This document shows, piece after piece, positions 51,623-62,578 of a DNA stretch of 64,000 bases. Position 1 is the stretch's first letter. Each line of letters begins with the position of its first letter. The stretch spans positions 55,573-119,572 of the forward strand of contig DAOUFU010000053.1 in assembly GCA_034429275.1 (NCBI GenBank). Direction: 5' to 3'. Source of the stretch: DAOUFU01 sp034429275 (GTDB taxonomy: Bacteria > Chloroflexota > Anaerolineae > Aggregatilineales > Aggregatilineaceae). Position numbers and translations under genes: made by a program. Below the pieces are notes generated by a model. The model was given only the letters and a program-made list of their open reading frames with translations, was not told the DNA's origin and did no database searches.

Positions 51623-54025
51623 ATGGACTGTGTAAACTGCGCCTCCAACATCGAGCGCACGGTGCGTAAAATGGAGGGCGTCCGCCAAGCCGATGTCAAC
51701 TTCGCGAGCGAGCGTTTGACCCTGGTCTACGATGACTCGCTGCTGAGCACTGGCGATATCATCGCTCGGGTGCGCAAGACCGGCTATGATGTGCCGCAGC
51801 AAACCGTCGATCTCGCCATCACCGGCATGGACTGTGTCAACTGCGCCGCCAATGTCGAGCGTTCGCTGCGCAAAGTTGAAGGCGTTCTGGATGCCAACGT
51901 GAACTTTGCCTCAGAGCACGCCACCGTCACGCTGGCGGCTGGCGTCCCACGCGAGGCCCTGGTAGCTGCCGTAGAGAAGGCTGGCTACGGAGTCGTTCAG
52001 GCCGCCGATGAAGACACGCTCGAAGATGCCGAGCAGATCGCGCGCGAAACCGAGCTGCGTCGCACGCGCAATCGCCTGATCTGGGGTGCGATCTTCACGA
52101 TCCCCTTGTTCATCATGAGCATGTCGCGCGATTTTCATCTGCTGGGCATGTGGGCGCACGAGGGATGGGTCAACATCCTGTTCTGGGCGCTCGCCACTCC
52201 GGTCCAGTTCTGGGTAGGCGGAAAATTCTACACCAGCGGATATAAATCCCTGCGAACCGGCGCGGCCAATATGGACGTACTGATCGCGTTGGGTTCTAGC
52301 GCCGCTTACTTCTACAGCATCCCTGTCGCGCAGGGATTGCTTAGCGGCCACGCCTATTTCGAGACATCTGCCTCCATCATCACGCTAATCACCACTGGCA
52401 CCTATCTCGAAACGGTAGCCAAAGGGCGCACCAGCACAGCCATCCGAAAATTGATGGACCTGCGCGCCAGGACTGCGCGTATCGTGCGCGATGGGGTAGA
52501 ACTGGATGTGCCGGTCGAGCAGGTGCGCATTGGGGATGTTGTCCTGGTGCGTCCCGGCGAAAAAATCCCGGTAGATGGCGTGGTTCTCGACGGTCACAGC
52601 GCAGTGGACGAGAGCATGATCACCGGCGAAAGCCTGCCTGTCGAGAAAGCCGCCGGAGATACAGTGATCGGTGCGACTCTGAACAAGCTAGGCATGCTGC
52701 GCGTCGAAGCGCAGCGCGTAGGCCGCGAAACCGCCCTGGCCCAGATCATCCGTCTGGTCGAGCAGGCCCAGGGCAGCAAAGCGCCTATTCAGCGGCTGGC
52801 CGACCGGGTATCTGCTGTATTTGTCCCTGTCGTGGTTGCGGTGGCGCTGCTCACTTTTGCCATCTGGTTCGCAGCCACTGGCGAATTCACCCCCTCATTC
52901 GTACGCATGATCGCCGTGCTGGTGATCGCGTGCCCATGTGCCATGGGCCTGGCGACTCCGACGGCCATCATGGTGGGCATGGGCAAAGGGGCCGAGAACG
53001 GTATCCTGTTCAAGAACAGCGAATCGCTCGAACGAGCGCACAAGCTGACCGCCATCGTGCTTGACAAAACGGGCACGCTGACTCGCGGTGAGCCGGATGT
53101 CACCGATGTGATCGTGAGCAGCGCGGCATCGCCGGATGAAAACCGCCTGCTGGCGTTGGCTGCCAGCGCCGAACGGGCCAGCGAGCATCCTTTGGGCGCG
53201 GCCATCGTGCGCGCCGCCCAGGAACGCGCACTGGCTCTCAGTCAGCCGCAGCACTTCGAGGCGATTGCGGGCCAGGGCATCCGTGCCACCATCGACAATC
53301 ATCACGTACTGGTCGGCAACCTGGCCCTCATGCAGGGTCAGCAGGTCTACCTGAACGGCCTGGAAATTGTCGCTGAACGCCTGCAGCGCGAGGCAAAAAC
53401 CGCCATGTGGCTGGCCGTAGATGGCCAGGCCAGTGGCGTGATCGCCGTCGCAGATACGCTCAAAGAACACTCTGCCGACGCTGTAAAGCACCTGCGCGAG
53501 CAGGGGATCGCCGTCATCATGATGACAGGAGACAATCAGGCCACTGCCGAAGCGATTGCCCGGCAGACCGGGATCGACCGCGTTTTTGCCGAAGTCAAGC
53601 CCGGCGACAAAGCCAACTATGTCAAAAAGCTGCAAGACGAAGGATATGTCGTGGGCATGGTAGGCGACGGCATCAACGATGCGCCGGCGCTGGCCCAGGC
53701 CGATGTGGGTATCGCAATCGGTACCGGGACAGATGTCGCCATGGAGACTGCTGATGTGACGCTGATCGGCGGTGATGTGCGCGGTGTGGCCCGTGCGATT
53801 ACACTCAGCCGGCGCACGGTGCGCACCATCAAGCAGAATCTGTTCTGGGCCTTCGGTTACAACGTGCTGTTGATTCCGGTAGCGGCAGGTGTGCTGGCTC
53901 CCTTCGCCTGGGCACCGGAGCTTCTGCGGCACCTGCACCCCATCCTGGCAGCATTTGCCATGGCAGCCAGCGATGTGTGCGTGATCGGCAACAGCTTGCG
54001 GCTGCGTGGCACACGCCTCGAATAA
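51623..54025 (+). CDS. copA: Copper-exporting P1B-type ATPase
   Basis: 800 residues counted from ATG at 51623. Two HMA domains (GMDCVNC, residues 1-60 and 67-130) bind Cu(I). The ATPase core has ITGESLPVEK, CPC in VIACPCAMGLATPTAI (the Cu-type transport site), phosphorylation site DKTGTLTRGEP, SEHPLG, and GDGINDAPALAQADVG. It exports Cu+ across the membrane. The start is in doubt: the natural ATG at 51587 is followed by TAA at codon 3, so the present start removes the first strand of HMA1 and has no ribosome site. Reinitiation could supply some protein. It is the third gene of the csoR-copZ-copA unit. Confidence 0.93.
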   Translation: MDCVNCASNIERTVRKMEGVRQADVNFASERLTLVYDDSLLSTGDIIARVRKTGYDVPQQTVDLAITGMDCVNCAANVERSLRKVEGVLDANVNFASEHATVTLAAGVPREALVAAVEKAGYGVVQAADEDTLEDAEQIARETELRRTRNRLIWGAIFTIPLFIMSMSRDFHLLGMWAHEGWVNILFWALATPVQFWVGGKFYTSGYKSLRTGAANMDVLIALGSSAAYFYSIPVAQGLLSGHAYFETSASIITLITTGTYLETVAKGRTSTAIRKLMDLRARTARIVRDGVELDVPVEQVRIGDVVLVRPGEKIPVDGVVLDGHSAVDESMITGESLPVEKAAGDTVIGATLNKLGMLRVEAQRVGRETALAQIIRLVEQAQGSKAPIQRLADRVSAVFVPVVVAVALLTFAIWFAATGEFTPSFVRMIAVLVIACPCAMGLATPTAIMVGMGKGAENGILFKNSESLERAHKLTAIVLDKTGTLTRGEPDVTDVIVSSAASPDENRLLALAASAERASEHPLGAAIVRAAQERALALSQPQHFEAIAGQGIRATIDNHHVLVGNLALMQGQQVYLNGLEIVAERLQREAKTAMWLAVDGQASGVIAVADTLKEHSADAVKHLREQGIAVIMMTGDNQATAEAIARQTGIDRVFAEVKPGDKANYVKKLQDEGYVVGMVGDGINDAPALAQADVGIAIGTGTDVAMETADVTLIGGDVRGVARAITLSRRTVRTIKQNLFWAFGYNVLLIPVAAGVLAPFAWAPELLRHLHPILAAFAMAASDVCVIGNSLRLRGTRLE

Positions 54026-54124
54026 AGACTCACCTCAAGGGCAGGGGTCAGCGCTAGACAGGCTGCTGTGAGCTTCGTGCTATAATCAGCAGCATCGACA
54101 CCTGCCCAGTCTTTCGAGGCATCC

Positions 54125-54742
54125 ATGCCAGACCATGCACCCGACCCGATCGTGATGCTACCCGATCACTACCGGGAAGTACATACCATCAGCATCAACG
54201 ACCAGGGCATGTTGCTCAAGCTCAATGTGCTGTCCCTGATTCCCCTGATTGCGGCCAGCCTGATCACCTTTGGGGCGCTGCTCGTCTATCATGAGGAGAT
54301 GGGCGCGCCCCTGGTTATTGATTCCCTGCCCCGCCAATTGCCCGGATGGGTGGGGTTGGCGCTGCTGTTGGTAGTGCTGCCCCTCCACGAACTGTGTCAC
54401 GGCCTGATGATCCGCCGTTATGGGCACCGCCCGCGTTACGGCATCAAGTGGATGGTGTTATTTGCCACATCGGATGGCGCATATTTCCGTCGTGCCGAAT
54501 TCGTTCGTGTAGCGCTGGCCCCTCTTGCCCTGATCACCATTGGGGGCGCGCTGATCATACTGCTCTTACCCCAGGGCATGGCCTACTGGGTTGCACTGGC
54601 GATCGCGCTCAACGCTGCCGGCTCCATAGGCGATCTGTGGATGGTCGCCGTGGCACTCCGCTTCGAACCGTCCGCACTGATCCGCGATGAGGCCGACCGG
54701 ATGCGCATATTTGCTGCGCGCCCATCCGTTCCACCACGGTGA
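54125..54742 (+). CDS. DUF3267 putative membrane zinc protease
   Basis: 205 residues with four or five hydrophobic segments. The putative zinc motif HELCHGLMI sits at the end of a helix (LALLLVVLPLHELCH). The second signature, AYFRRAEFVRVALAPLALI, and NAAGSIGDLWMV follow in the DUF3267 order, where an Asp is thought to be the third ligand. The family resembles site-2-type membrane proteases, but activity is unproven. It is downstream of copA by 99 bp, with no clear functional tie. Confidence 0.85.
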   Translation: MPDHAPDPIVMLPDHYREVHTISINDQGMLLKLNVLSLIPLIAASLITFGALLVYHEEMGAPLVIDSLPRQLPGWVGLALLLVVLPLHELCHGLMIRRYGHRPRYGIKWMVLFATSDGAYFRRAEFVRVALAPLALITIGGALIILLLPQGMAYWVALAIALNAAGSIGDLWMVAVALRFEPSALIRDEADRMRIFAARPSVPPR

Positions 54743-54755
54743 TCCTCGCGTCTGC

Positions 54756-55439
54756 CTATTCTGCACCCTGATCTGGTCTGAGGGTAGGAATCAACCACGC
54801 CAGGAACGCATCCTCGGAACGAGTCTGCATATAAACACGCCCCGGTCCCACCAGGTCCACCACAAAGCCTTCTCCACTGAACAAGGTAGAGCGCACATTG
54901 CCGATGCTGCGCACACCAAAGCCCATCCCTTCGGTGAACGCAACAATATGCCCCGTGTCCACCGTGTACCGCTGACCAACCCCCAGATCGACAGGGTGAA
55001 TCGCGCCATAAGACGAGAGTAACAACAATCCCACGCCACTCGCGCGCAGCATGATCAGCCCCTCAGAAGCAAAAAAGGTCCGTGCCCCGCCCCACTTGGT
55101 ATCGATCTCGATCCCCATCGACGAGGCCACATAGGACCCGCTTTGAACAAGCAGCGACTCATTACGCATGTTGAGGATCATCATGTCGCCTGGCAAAGCC
55201 GGCGCAAGATTGATCTGACCACCACCAGGCGGAGCCTGGAAAATGTTCATGAAGAAACTTTCGCCGCCCAGCAGCGAGCGCTGCAAGCTGCGCAGCACCC
55301 CGCCCTCGACCCGCGTCTTGAGCTGCATCCCCTGCGTCATGCTGACCATGGACCCAGACTCGACACGAATCTCCTCGCCGGACACCAGGGTAACCACCGC
55401 CATCGAATAGGATGGGCGGTAAAGAATATCGGCTTGCAT
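54756..55439 (-). CDS. TIGR00266/AIM24 family protein
   Basis: 227 residues from ATG at 55439, with AAGGAG upstream. The AIM24-type beta-roll is recognised from VTLVSGEEIRVESGSMVSMT, LLGGESFFMNIFQAPPGGG, GTFFASEG-like FFASEGLIMLRASGVG, and VDTGHIVAFTEGMGFGV. The function of the family is unclear; it may be a scaffold for membrane or stress processes. It is convergent with the DUF3267 gene at 13 bp. Confidence 0.9.
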   Translation of the reverse strand: MQADILYRPSYSMAVVTLVSGEEIRVESGSMVSMTQGMQLKTRVEGGVLRSLQRSLLGGESFFMNIFQAPPGGGQINLAPALPGDMMILNMRNESLLVQSGSYVASSMGIEIDTKWGGARTFFASEGLIMLRASGVGLLLLSSYGAIHPVDLGVGQRYTVDTGHIVAFTEGMGFGVRSIGNVRSTLFSGEGFVVDLVGPGRVYMQTRSEDAFLAWLIPTLRPDQGAE

Positions 55440-55719
55440 GTTTTGCTCCTTCTCCATCGTCTGAGAATTTCTGCCCTATGGGTCAAGTATACCGGCCTTC
55501 GCCCACTTAAGAGACTTTAATCTCATGCTTACGCCAGGTTTACCATGACGAGCTAAGGTTGGCGCACTCACCCGCTGCTGTTTGTGCATCGGGTAACGCA
55601 GCTAATACCATTGTATTCTGGCTGCATCGAATAATTGCGCCAAGCGAACAAATGTGCTAAAATGGAGGTATTGTCCGTCAAGCACGACTGGCTCTTTGTA
55701 GGCGAAGGAGACTAGCGTC

Positions 55720-56142
55720 ATGCGGCATGAAATGTTACTGGTATGCCATGCAGCCGACGGCTATTTCGCTGACGGCAATCGGTTGGCGGTGTGCCGCCTG
55801 CTCGACCGCGCCGGGTTTGCCCGGCACACGGACCTGTACCGTTCAACTGACGACAGCGTCCAAATCTTTGCGCCAGGATTGGACGGCTCGCGATCCTTTC
55901 ACCGTATGGGCCTTTACATCGAACACACGGCCCTCACCCTTTCCATGCTGAGCCTCATCTTCGATCTGATGCTGCTGGGCGACTTTGGCTTGATGCCATC
56001 TCTCGATGCATGCAGTTTTGTGGTCACCTCTGGCCAGCAGGCGTACAGCTATCCCTGGCTGCCCGAACCGCCCCAGGTAGTTCATAGCGCCGTTGAGCTG
56101 GCTCACCTGCTTGATGAGCCGGCGCTGCTGGTCTGCGCGTGA
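55720..56142 (+). CDS. Hypothetical protein
   Basis: 140 residues. No family recognised. An AAGGAG lies about 9 bp before the ATG and a strong terminator follows, so it is a real gene. It is compact, with several Cys and His (LLVCHAADGYFADGNRLAVC, LYIEHTALTLSMLSLIFDLM). The hydrophobic middle could be a buried helix more than a membrane span. The 280 bp upstream contain no other gene. Confidence 0.55.
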   Translation: MRHEMLLVCHAADGYFADGNRLAVCRLLDRAGFARHTDLYRSTDDSVQIFAPGLDGSRSFHRMGLYIEHTALTLSMLSLIFDLMLLGDFGLMPSLDACSFVVTSGQQAYSYPWLPEPPQVVHSAVELAHLLDEPALLVCA

Positions 56143-56169
56143 TCTGATCGTCGAACAATCGATAACAAG

Positions 56170-56200
56170 AAAAACGGCGGGCGAGTGCCTGCCGTTTTTT
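56170..56200 (+). terminator. Rho-independent terminator
   Basis: Stem of about 13 bp (56170-56182 with 56187-56199, one G-U) with a 4-nt loop, followed by T5-6. It ends the 55720 gene and, as the A/T-flanked arms are symmetric, may also serve rny on the minus strand. Confidence 0.85.
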
Positions 56201-56235
56201 GTATGCCTGTATCAGCGAGCTTTCCACGTGAGGGT

Positions 56236-57765
56236 TTACTTGGCGTAATCCACAGCGCGCGTCTCGCGAATAATCGTCACTTTGATCTGGCCGGGGTACT
56301 GCATCGTTTCCTCGATGCGCTTGGAAATATCGCGAGCCAGCTTCATCGCCTCAAAGTCGTCGATCTCTTCGGGCTTTACCATGATACGCACTTCACGCCC
56401 TGCCTGGAGCGCGTAACTTTGCTCCACGCCTTTGAATTCCTTGGCGATATCCTCCAACGCTTTCACGCGGCGGATGTAGGTATCCAGGCTCTCGCGGCGA
56501 GCACCGGGCCGCGCCCCAGAAATCGCATCCGCAGCCTCGACGATGATCGCTTCGACCGATTCTTGCTCAACTTCGTGATGATGCGAAGCCACGATATTTA
56601 CGATTTTGTCGGGCACGCGGAAGCGCTTGATAAACTCTGCCCCGATCATGGCATGGGTGCCTTCTACCTCGTGATCGATAGCCTTGCCAATGTCGTGCAG
56701 CAAGCCGCCCATCTTGGCTGCCGCCACATCGGCTCCAAGCTCCGCCGCAATCATTCCGGCGAGATGCGCCGTCTCGATCGCATGGGCGTGCTGGTTTTGC
56801 CCATAACTGGTACGGAACTTAAGCCGCCCTAACAACTTGACGATCTCGTTGTGCAGGCCGGGCACGCCGGTTTCATAGACGGCACGCTCGCCTTCTTCCT
56901 GGATCACACGCTCAACCTCTTTGCGCGCGTCCGCAACCAACTTTTCGATGCGGGCGGGGTGAATCCGGCCATCAAGTACCAGCTTTTCCATCGCCCGCTT
57001 GGCAACCTCGCGCCGCACCGGGTCGAAACTGGAAATCGTCACCGCTTCGGGCGTATCATCGACCACCACATCGACCCCGGTAGCCTGCTCAAATGCGCGG
57101 ATATTGCGCCCATTTCGCCCGATGATTCGGCCTTTCATTTCATCTGCAGGCAGCGGAACCACGCTCACCGCAATCTCGTTGATCTGCTCCGAAGCCATGC
57201 GCTGCACGGCAATTGCAATAATATCGCGCGCGCGGTTTTCGGCTTCGAGTCGGGTTTCTTCTTCCACCTCGCGAATCCGGCGGGCCATATCCTGGCGCGC
57301 CTCGGATTCGACCAGCGCCAAAAGTTCCTGGCGGGCATCCTCGCGGCTCATTTCGGCCACACGTTCCAGCTCCGCCTTTTGCTCATCATACATGGCGTTG
57401 ACTTCGTTCAGTCGCTTGTCGATGCGGCTTTGCCGTTTGTTCAGCGTCTGCTCGCGGACGTCAAGTTTCTCGAACCGCGAATCCAGGTCCTCGCGCCGCT
57501 TGAGCAAACGATCATTTTCTCGATCCAATTCCTCGCGCCTTTTTTGCGCGTTTAATTCCGCCTCTCTTTGTATTTGCAACGCCTGATCGCGCGCATCAAT
57601 GATCGTTTTCCGGGCCTGATCCTCTGCCTCTTTGATAATACGTTCGGCTGTTTCTTCGGCCTGGCGTTGTTTGTTTGTCCCCTGGGTGTTTTGATAGACA
57701 AGCAAACCGCCTATGCCCAGCCCAACGCCAATCGCTAGCCCAACAAGAGCCAACACGATCTCCAT
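56236..57765 (-). CDS. rny: Ribonuclease Y
   Basis: 509 residues. It is a membrane-bound endoribonuclease that starts mRNA decay. An N-terminal membrane segment (IVLALVGLAIGVGLGIGGLLV) is followed by a long coiled coil (about residues 30-200), a KH domain (GRIIGRNGRNIRAFEQATGV) and an HD domain (GLLHDIGKAIDHEVEGTHA), with metal ligands His and Asp intact. It follows recX by 5 bp. The window also encodes a RicT-like protein, whose Bacillus relative modulates RNase Y. Confidence 0.96.
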   Translation of the reverse strand: MEIVLALVGLAIGVGLGIGGLLVYQNTQGTNKQRQAEETAERIIKEAEDQARKTIIDARDQALQIQREAELNAQKRREELDRENDRLLKRREDLDSRFEKLDVREQTLNKRQSRIDKRLNEVNAMYDEQKAELERVAEMSREDARQELLALVESEARQDMARRIREVEEETRLEAENRARDIIAIAVQRMASEQINEIAVSVVPLPADEMKGRIIGRNGRNIRAFEQATGVDVVVDDTPEAVTISSFDPVRREVAKRAMEKLVLDGRIHPARIEKLVADARKEVERVIQEEGERAVYETGVPGLHNEIVKLLGRLKFRTSYGQNQHAHAIETAHLAGMIAAELGADVAAAKMGGLLHDIGKAIDHEVEGTHAMIGAEFIKRFRVPDKIVNIVASHHHEVEQESVEAIIVEAADAISGARPGARRESLDTYIRRVKALEDIAKEFKGVEQSYALQAGREVRIMVKPEEIDDFEAMKLARDISKRIEETMQYPGQIKVTIIRETRAVDYAK

Positions 57766-57770
57766 AGGGG

Positions 57771-58436
57771 CTACTCCTCATCTGATTGCTCATTCGCAAA
57801 ATAGTCCGGGTCTTCTGCTTCAAGTTCTGTCATGATCTGGTTGGTGGCTTCGTGCGCAACATCATAGCCGAAGCCTCGCCGGGCCAAAAAACTGCCCAGC
57901 TTATTGCGAAACTCCTGACGCGACACCCCGCGAAAACTGCGCACCCTGGGCTGAGCTGCACGGATAGCCGAATCGAGCGGATCAAGTTCGGCCAAAACCT
58001 GCTCAATGATGTCCGGGGCCAATCCTTTGCTGCGCAGTTCATAACGAAGCGCATTACTACCGCGCGGTCGAAATCGCTCACGGTTCTCGATCCAGTAGCG
58101 AGCAAAGGCCAGGTCATCGACATAGCCATAGTGCTTCAGCCGATCAAGAACCTCATCAATGACGGGCGGCGCAGTTTCCTGTGCGGCCAACTTGCGACGT
58201 ATCTCGGTAGTGCTGTAGGGGCGGCGTGCCAGGAGCTTCACCACGTAGTCCACGCCGCGCGCGACGGCATCAATCTGGCGCAGCGTGTCGATCTCTGTGT
58301 CGGTAAGTTCCTGCCCGGTGCGCAGCCGGCTGGCTTCAAGCGCGGGCAGCCCAAAGGCAAATTCGCCATCCAGATACACATTGACTCGTTCTGAATCGCG
58401 TTTTTGAACTTCCAACGCGGTAATCGTGCGTGTCAC
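57771..58436 (-). CDS. recX: RecX regulatory protein
   Basis: 221 residues from GTG at 58436, with GGGGTGG upstream; the longer frame to 58496 overlaps a terminator hairpin. RecX inhibits RecA filaments. The three-helix repeats are seen in LLARRPYSTTEIRRKL, LKHYGYVDDLAFARYWIENR and GFGYDVAHEATNQIM. The N-terminal part (ALEVQKRDSERVNVYLDGEF) is the extended form found in Gram-positives. recA itself is not in the window. It is the first gene of a pair with rny. Confidence 0.9.
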   Translation of the reverse strand: MTRTITALEVQKRDSERVNVYLDGEFAFGLPALEASRLRTGQELTDTEIDTLRQIDAVARGVDYVVKLLARRPYSTTEIRRKLAAQETAPPVIDEVLDRLKHYGYVDDLAFARYWIENRERFRPRGSNALRYELRSKGLAPDIIEQVLAELDPLDSAIRAAQPRVRSFRGVSRQEFRNKLGSFLARRGFGYDVAHEATNQIMTELEAEDPDYFANEQSDEE

Positions 58437-58445
58437 AATCCACCC

Positions 58446-58483
58446 CAACAAAAACAGCCGAGGCCCCACAAAGCCACGGCTGT
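58446..58483 (-). terminator. Rho-independent terminator immediately upstream of recX
   Basis: On the minus strand: 7-bp stem (58454-58460 with 58477-58483), a mismatch, 3 more bp, 8-nt loop, then TGTTTTTG. It stops transcripts that come from 58990 toward recX, so it ends either a non-coding RNA or an attenuated recX leader. Confidence 0.75.
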
Positions 58484-58991
58484 CCGCAACCAACACTACT
58501 CGACCTGGGTTTAGCGTATGGCGAGCGTCAATACCTCATGATGATCGCGAAGTGGATTCACCCTCTGGCAAAAGCTGCCCGTGTCCGGCCACTTCAAACC
58601 ATAAACGACTGCGATAGTATCTACCGCCGTTTGTGTATCCTGCGAGATATTTCAGCTCATACCAAGCCTGTCGCATAAATAACCGATTACCCTGCTATCC
58701 CCACACCCATAACATCGGTGGGGCATCGCCCATATGAACCGGTCGTGCGCCTGTCGGGCGAGGCCATCTTGTGTCACTAACACCACCTCTATTGCCTCGC
58801 TCACGTGAATCCAGTCAGGCTTTTGGGTTAGCTCGCATCATGTGCGAGTCATGTCATCACAGCTAACCTCGTCTGCCCCAGCAGAGCCGAAGCAGACGCT
58901 AAATCCCCTGTCGAATAGGGCGGTACAACCTTAGCAATGTGCTTGGTGCCGCATTTTACCTATATTATGCACATTGAAATCATATTTGCAA
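58484..58991 (-). ncRNA. Candidate structured non-coding RNA or long recX leader
   Basis: A 540-bp gap without a coding frame. On the minus strand TTGCAA (58991-58986), 18-bp spacer, TAATAT (58967-58962) is a plausible promoter, and the terminator at 58446-58483 lies about 500 bp on. In between are nested stems: GGTTAGCT (58826-58833) with AGCTAACC (58861-58868), an inner CTCGCA/TGCGAG (58832-58837 with 58843-58848), and CGTCTGC/GCAGACG (58870-58876 with 58892-58898). It resembles no RNA class that I can name. A short ATTCGACAGGGG at the 5' side recalls tmRNA, but no tag frame or T-arm is found. Confidence 0.45.
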
Positions 58992-59034
58992 CACCGGTCT
59001 ATGGCCCTGTCCAACAGGGAGTTTTGCAGTCGTA

Positions 59035-60408
<1,374 letters not shown>

Positions 60409-60430
60409 CGGTAACTGCCTCCACTACAAA

Positions 60431-60461
60431 AGGACTGAAGGGAGCATCCCCCTTCAGTCCC
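60431..60461 (-). terminator. Rho-independent terminator of the VanW gene
   Basis: 11-bp stem (60432-60442 with 60450-60460), 7-nt loop; on the minus strand TTTTG follows. It separates the VanW gene from radA. Confidence 0.8.
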
Positions 60462-60532
60462 TACTCCATCGCTCCGACGTCAGTATAACGTGAACAGGCG
60501 TTCTATCGCAACAACCTCATAGCGACCACCGG

Positions 60533-62419
60533 TCAACTGTTGATGCGTGGATCTCCCGGTGCCACTTCGTACTGATCGGCCCAGGGCACGTAGTGGCTGC
60601 GGAATTCCTCCCGGTCGATGATCACGCGATCCCCCTCGTACACCGTGCGGAAGACACTCACATCCGCGCCCGATACCGCGTAATCCACCTGCCGGATTTG
60701 TCCTGGCGAAAGCGCCGGATTCGCGCGGTAGATGGGCGGCGGTGCAGGCTTCAGGCCCGTCACGATCGGCCCTTCCTTGACAACGCGCCGGTTCATGCTG
60801 GTGCTGTAAAACTTCCAGGTGATTGTACTGTTGGCCTGGTTCACGTAGGTTTCAATCAGCAGGTGATAGGGCGTATCATTCTTGAAACGCAGATCGACTA
60901 TGGGCGAGAAGACGGTAGCATCCATACCGGGGCCTTCACCTTCCTCATAGTACCCCACGCGATAGGCGTGCTCGACCCGCTCCAGGATGGGATAACCACC
61001 GTAGAAAGCCGTCTGGAAAGCTGTGGTCGCCACTTGGCACACACCGCCGCCCACCCCGGTGATCGTCTGGTTGCCGACGATGATCAACCCTTGTTCGTAA
61101 CCCGACTCGACGCTCACATCTCCCAGCCACTCATTGAAGGAGAAAATCCCCCCTGGCGGGATAACAATGCCGTGAAAGTTGGCGGCGGCCACGTCGATAT
61201 TCCTCCGCCTGGCAGCGGTCGAGCCGTAGAAATAGGTCGTGCGCTGGATGACTTTCTCTGTAATGCCCAGTTCGAGCGCGGTTGCCGTGTCGCGGATTGC
61301 CGGGGGAACGTTCTGGAACATGATCCGCACGCGCCGCTGGGCCGGGTCCGCCGCGAACACCGCATTCTCGACCTGGGCAAGCGTGGTCTCAACATCCAGC
61401 CGGCGGCCCTGCACACTGGGCGCGATCACTTCAAGCTGGCGGGTGTCATCGTTGAAAATGAAGCGCGCGTTCACCGGCTCGACGGTCAGCTCCGGGGCCA
61501 CGGTCGCCAGAAACTGGCGCACAGACTCCAGGTCGAGAGCGACGTCATACCCTGCCGTGCCATCCTCATAGGTCACCGGCTCAATCCGCAGCAGGTCTTG
61601 CACTGAATCGACTTGTGAGACCCAGGGTCCGGCAGCAACTCCATCGAGCGGATCAACATAGAACTCCACCGGGGCCGAAAGCGCCACGTTGATCTGGGCG
61701 GCTGCGCGATCGGTCTCCCAGACGGTGGGAGCCGTTTCGGTCACCACCAGCCGGATGGTGCTCCGCGTATTCAACGCCAGGATTTCCTGGCGCAGCACGC
61801 TAAGTGTGGCCGGTATATCCACCATCCGCCCGATCTGACTGGGCGTAGCGACGGCTTGATGGTCGCGCATCACCAGCGTGGAATCGAGCGTGGGGCGGTT
61901 GACATACGCGGCAGCGATCTCTGCCAAACGCTGCTCGGCCTCGCTTTGGTTATAGACGATCACCGGCGCGACCGGGTAACCATCGGTCCGCATCTCAACC
62001 TGCTTAAGCAGGTTCTCAAGGCGCGATCCTCGCCGCCCAGCCCGATACGCAGCATCGACCGTCGCCTCAACATCAAAAGACACGCCCAACTCACTGGCCT
62101 TGAAGTCCCAGCTCTGCTCACCATACTGAAACGTGAACACAGCCTCGTCGGCGTAGGTCGATTGCTTCTCAAGCGCCGCTATCGCTTCCTGGCGGGTCAT
62201 TCCGGCGATATTTACCCCCAATACCGTCGAAACACCGGGGTAGATTTCGTCACGATGCAGGAACTCGTACCCGGCCACCAGGATCGCCAGCACCAACACC
62301 AGCAAAATCATCCCGGTGAGCATTAATATGGGCAGCCGCACGGTCCAGGGATTGACCTGCCGCGATCCCGACGCCGGACGATAGGACGGGTGGGGATAGG
62401 GTCGAGAAGGAACTGTCAT
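60533..62419 (-). CDS. VanW family protein with peptidoglycan-binding-like repeats
   Basis: 628 residues. A cytoplasmic Pro/Ser-rich start (about 25 residues) precedes a membrane span (LPILMLTGMILLVLVLAILVAGY). Outside, two PG_binding_4-like repeats cover about residues 60-375 (start: GVNIAGMTRQEAIAALEKQ). The VanW domain at about 390-530 has FNEWLGDVSVESGYEQGLII, GGGVCQVATTAFQTAFYGG and ERVEHAYRVGYY. The terminal part is a beta-rich extension. VanW proteins are linked to wall stress, but their chemistry is unknown. It is divergent from the EthD-YbaK gene. Confidence 0.93.
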   Translation of the reverse strand: MTVPSRPYPHPSYRPASGSRQVNPWTVRLPILMLTGMILLVLVLAILVAGYEFLHRDEIYPGVSTVLGVNIAGMTRQEAIAALEKQSTYADEAVFTFQYGEQSWDFKASELGVSFDVEATVDAAYRAGRRGSRLENLLKQVEMRTDGYPVAPVIVYNQSEAEQRLAEIAAAYVNRPTLDSTLVMRDHQAVATPSQIGRMVDIPATLSVLRQEILALNTRSTIRLVVTETAPTVWETDRAAAQINVALSAPVEFYVDPLDGVAAGPWVSQVDSVQDLLRIEPVTYEDGTAGYDVALDLESVRQFLATVAPELTVEPVNARFIFNDDTRQLEVIAPSVQGRRLDVETTLAQVENAVFAADPAQRRVRIMFQNVPPAIRDTATALELGITEKVIQRTTYFYGSTAARRRNIDVAAANFHGIVIPPGGIFSFNEWLGDVSVESGYEQGLIIVGNQTITGVGGGVCQVATTAFQTAFYGGYPILERVEHAYRVGYYEEGEGPGMDATVFSPIVDLRFKNDTPYHLLIETYVNQANSTITWKFYSTSMNRRVVKEGPIVTGLKPAPPPIYRANPALSPGQIRQVDYAVSGADVSVFRTVYEGDRVIIDREEFRSHYVPWADQYEVAPGDPRINS

Positions 62420-62578
62420 GTCTCACCGTCCGCAAATAAGCTATACTTGACGATACGCAGGCTAGGCCCGCATGTTTTTCGTATCGTAGCATGATCGCGC
62501 GGCAGCAACAAACTACGGTTGCCCTTCTTCATCGGGGCACAGGCGCGCGTCCACCTATGCGAAAGAGAACCGCCCTCA

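Noticed and set aside
52895..53938. 347-codon open frame on the minus strand
   Set aside because: It lies opposite copA, whose motifs are complete; the antisense product has no recognisable domain.
58484..58991. tmRNA suggested by ATTCGACAGGGG near the 5' side
   Set aside because: No tag frame ending in Ala-Ala-stop, no matching acceptor 3' strand and no T-arm were found at the right distance. RNase P was also rejected for lack of its core GAGGAAAGTCC motif.
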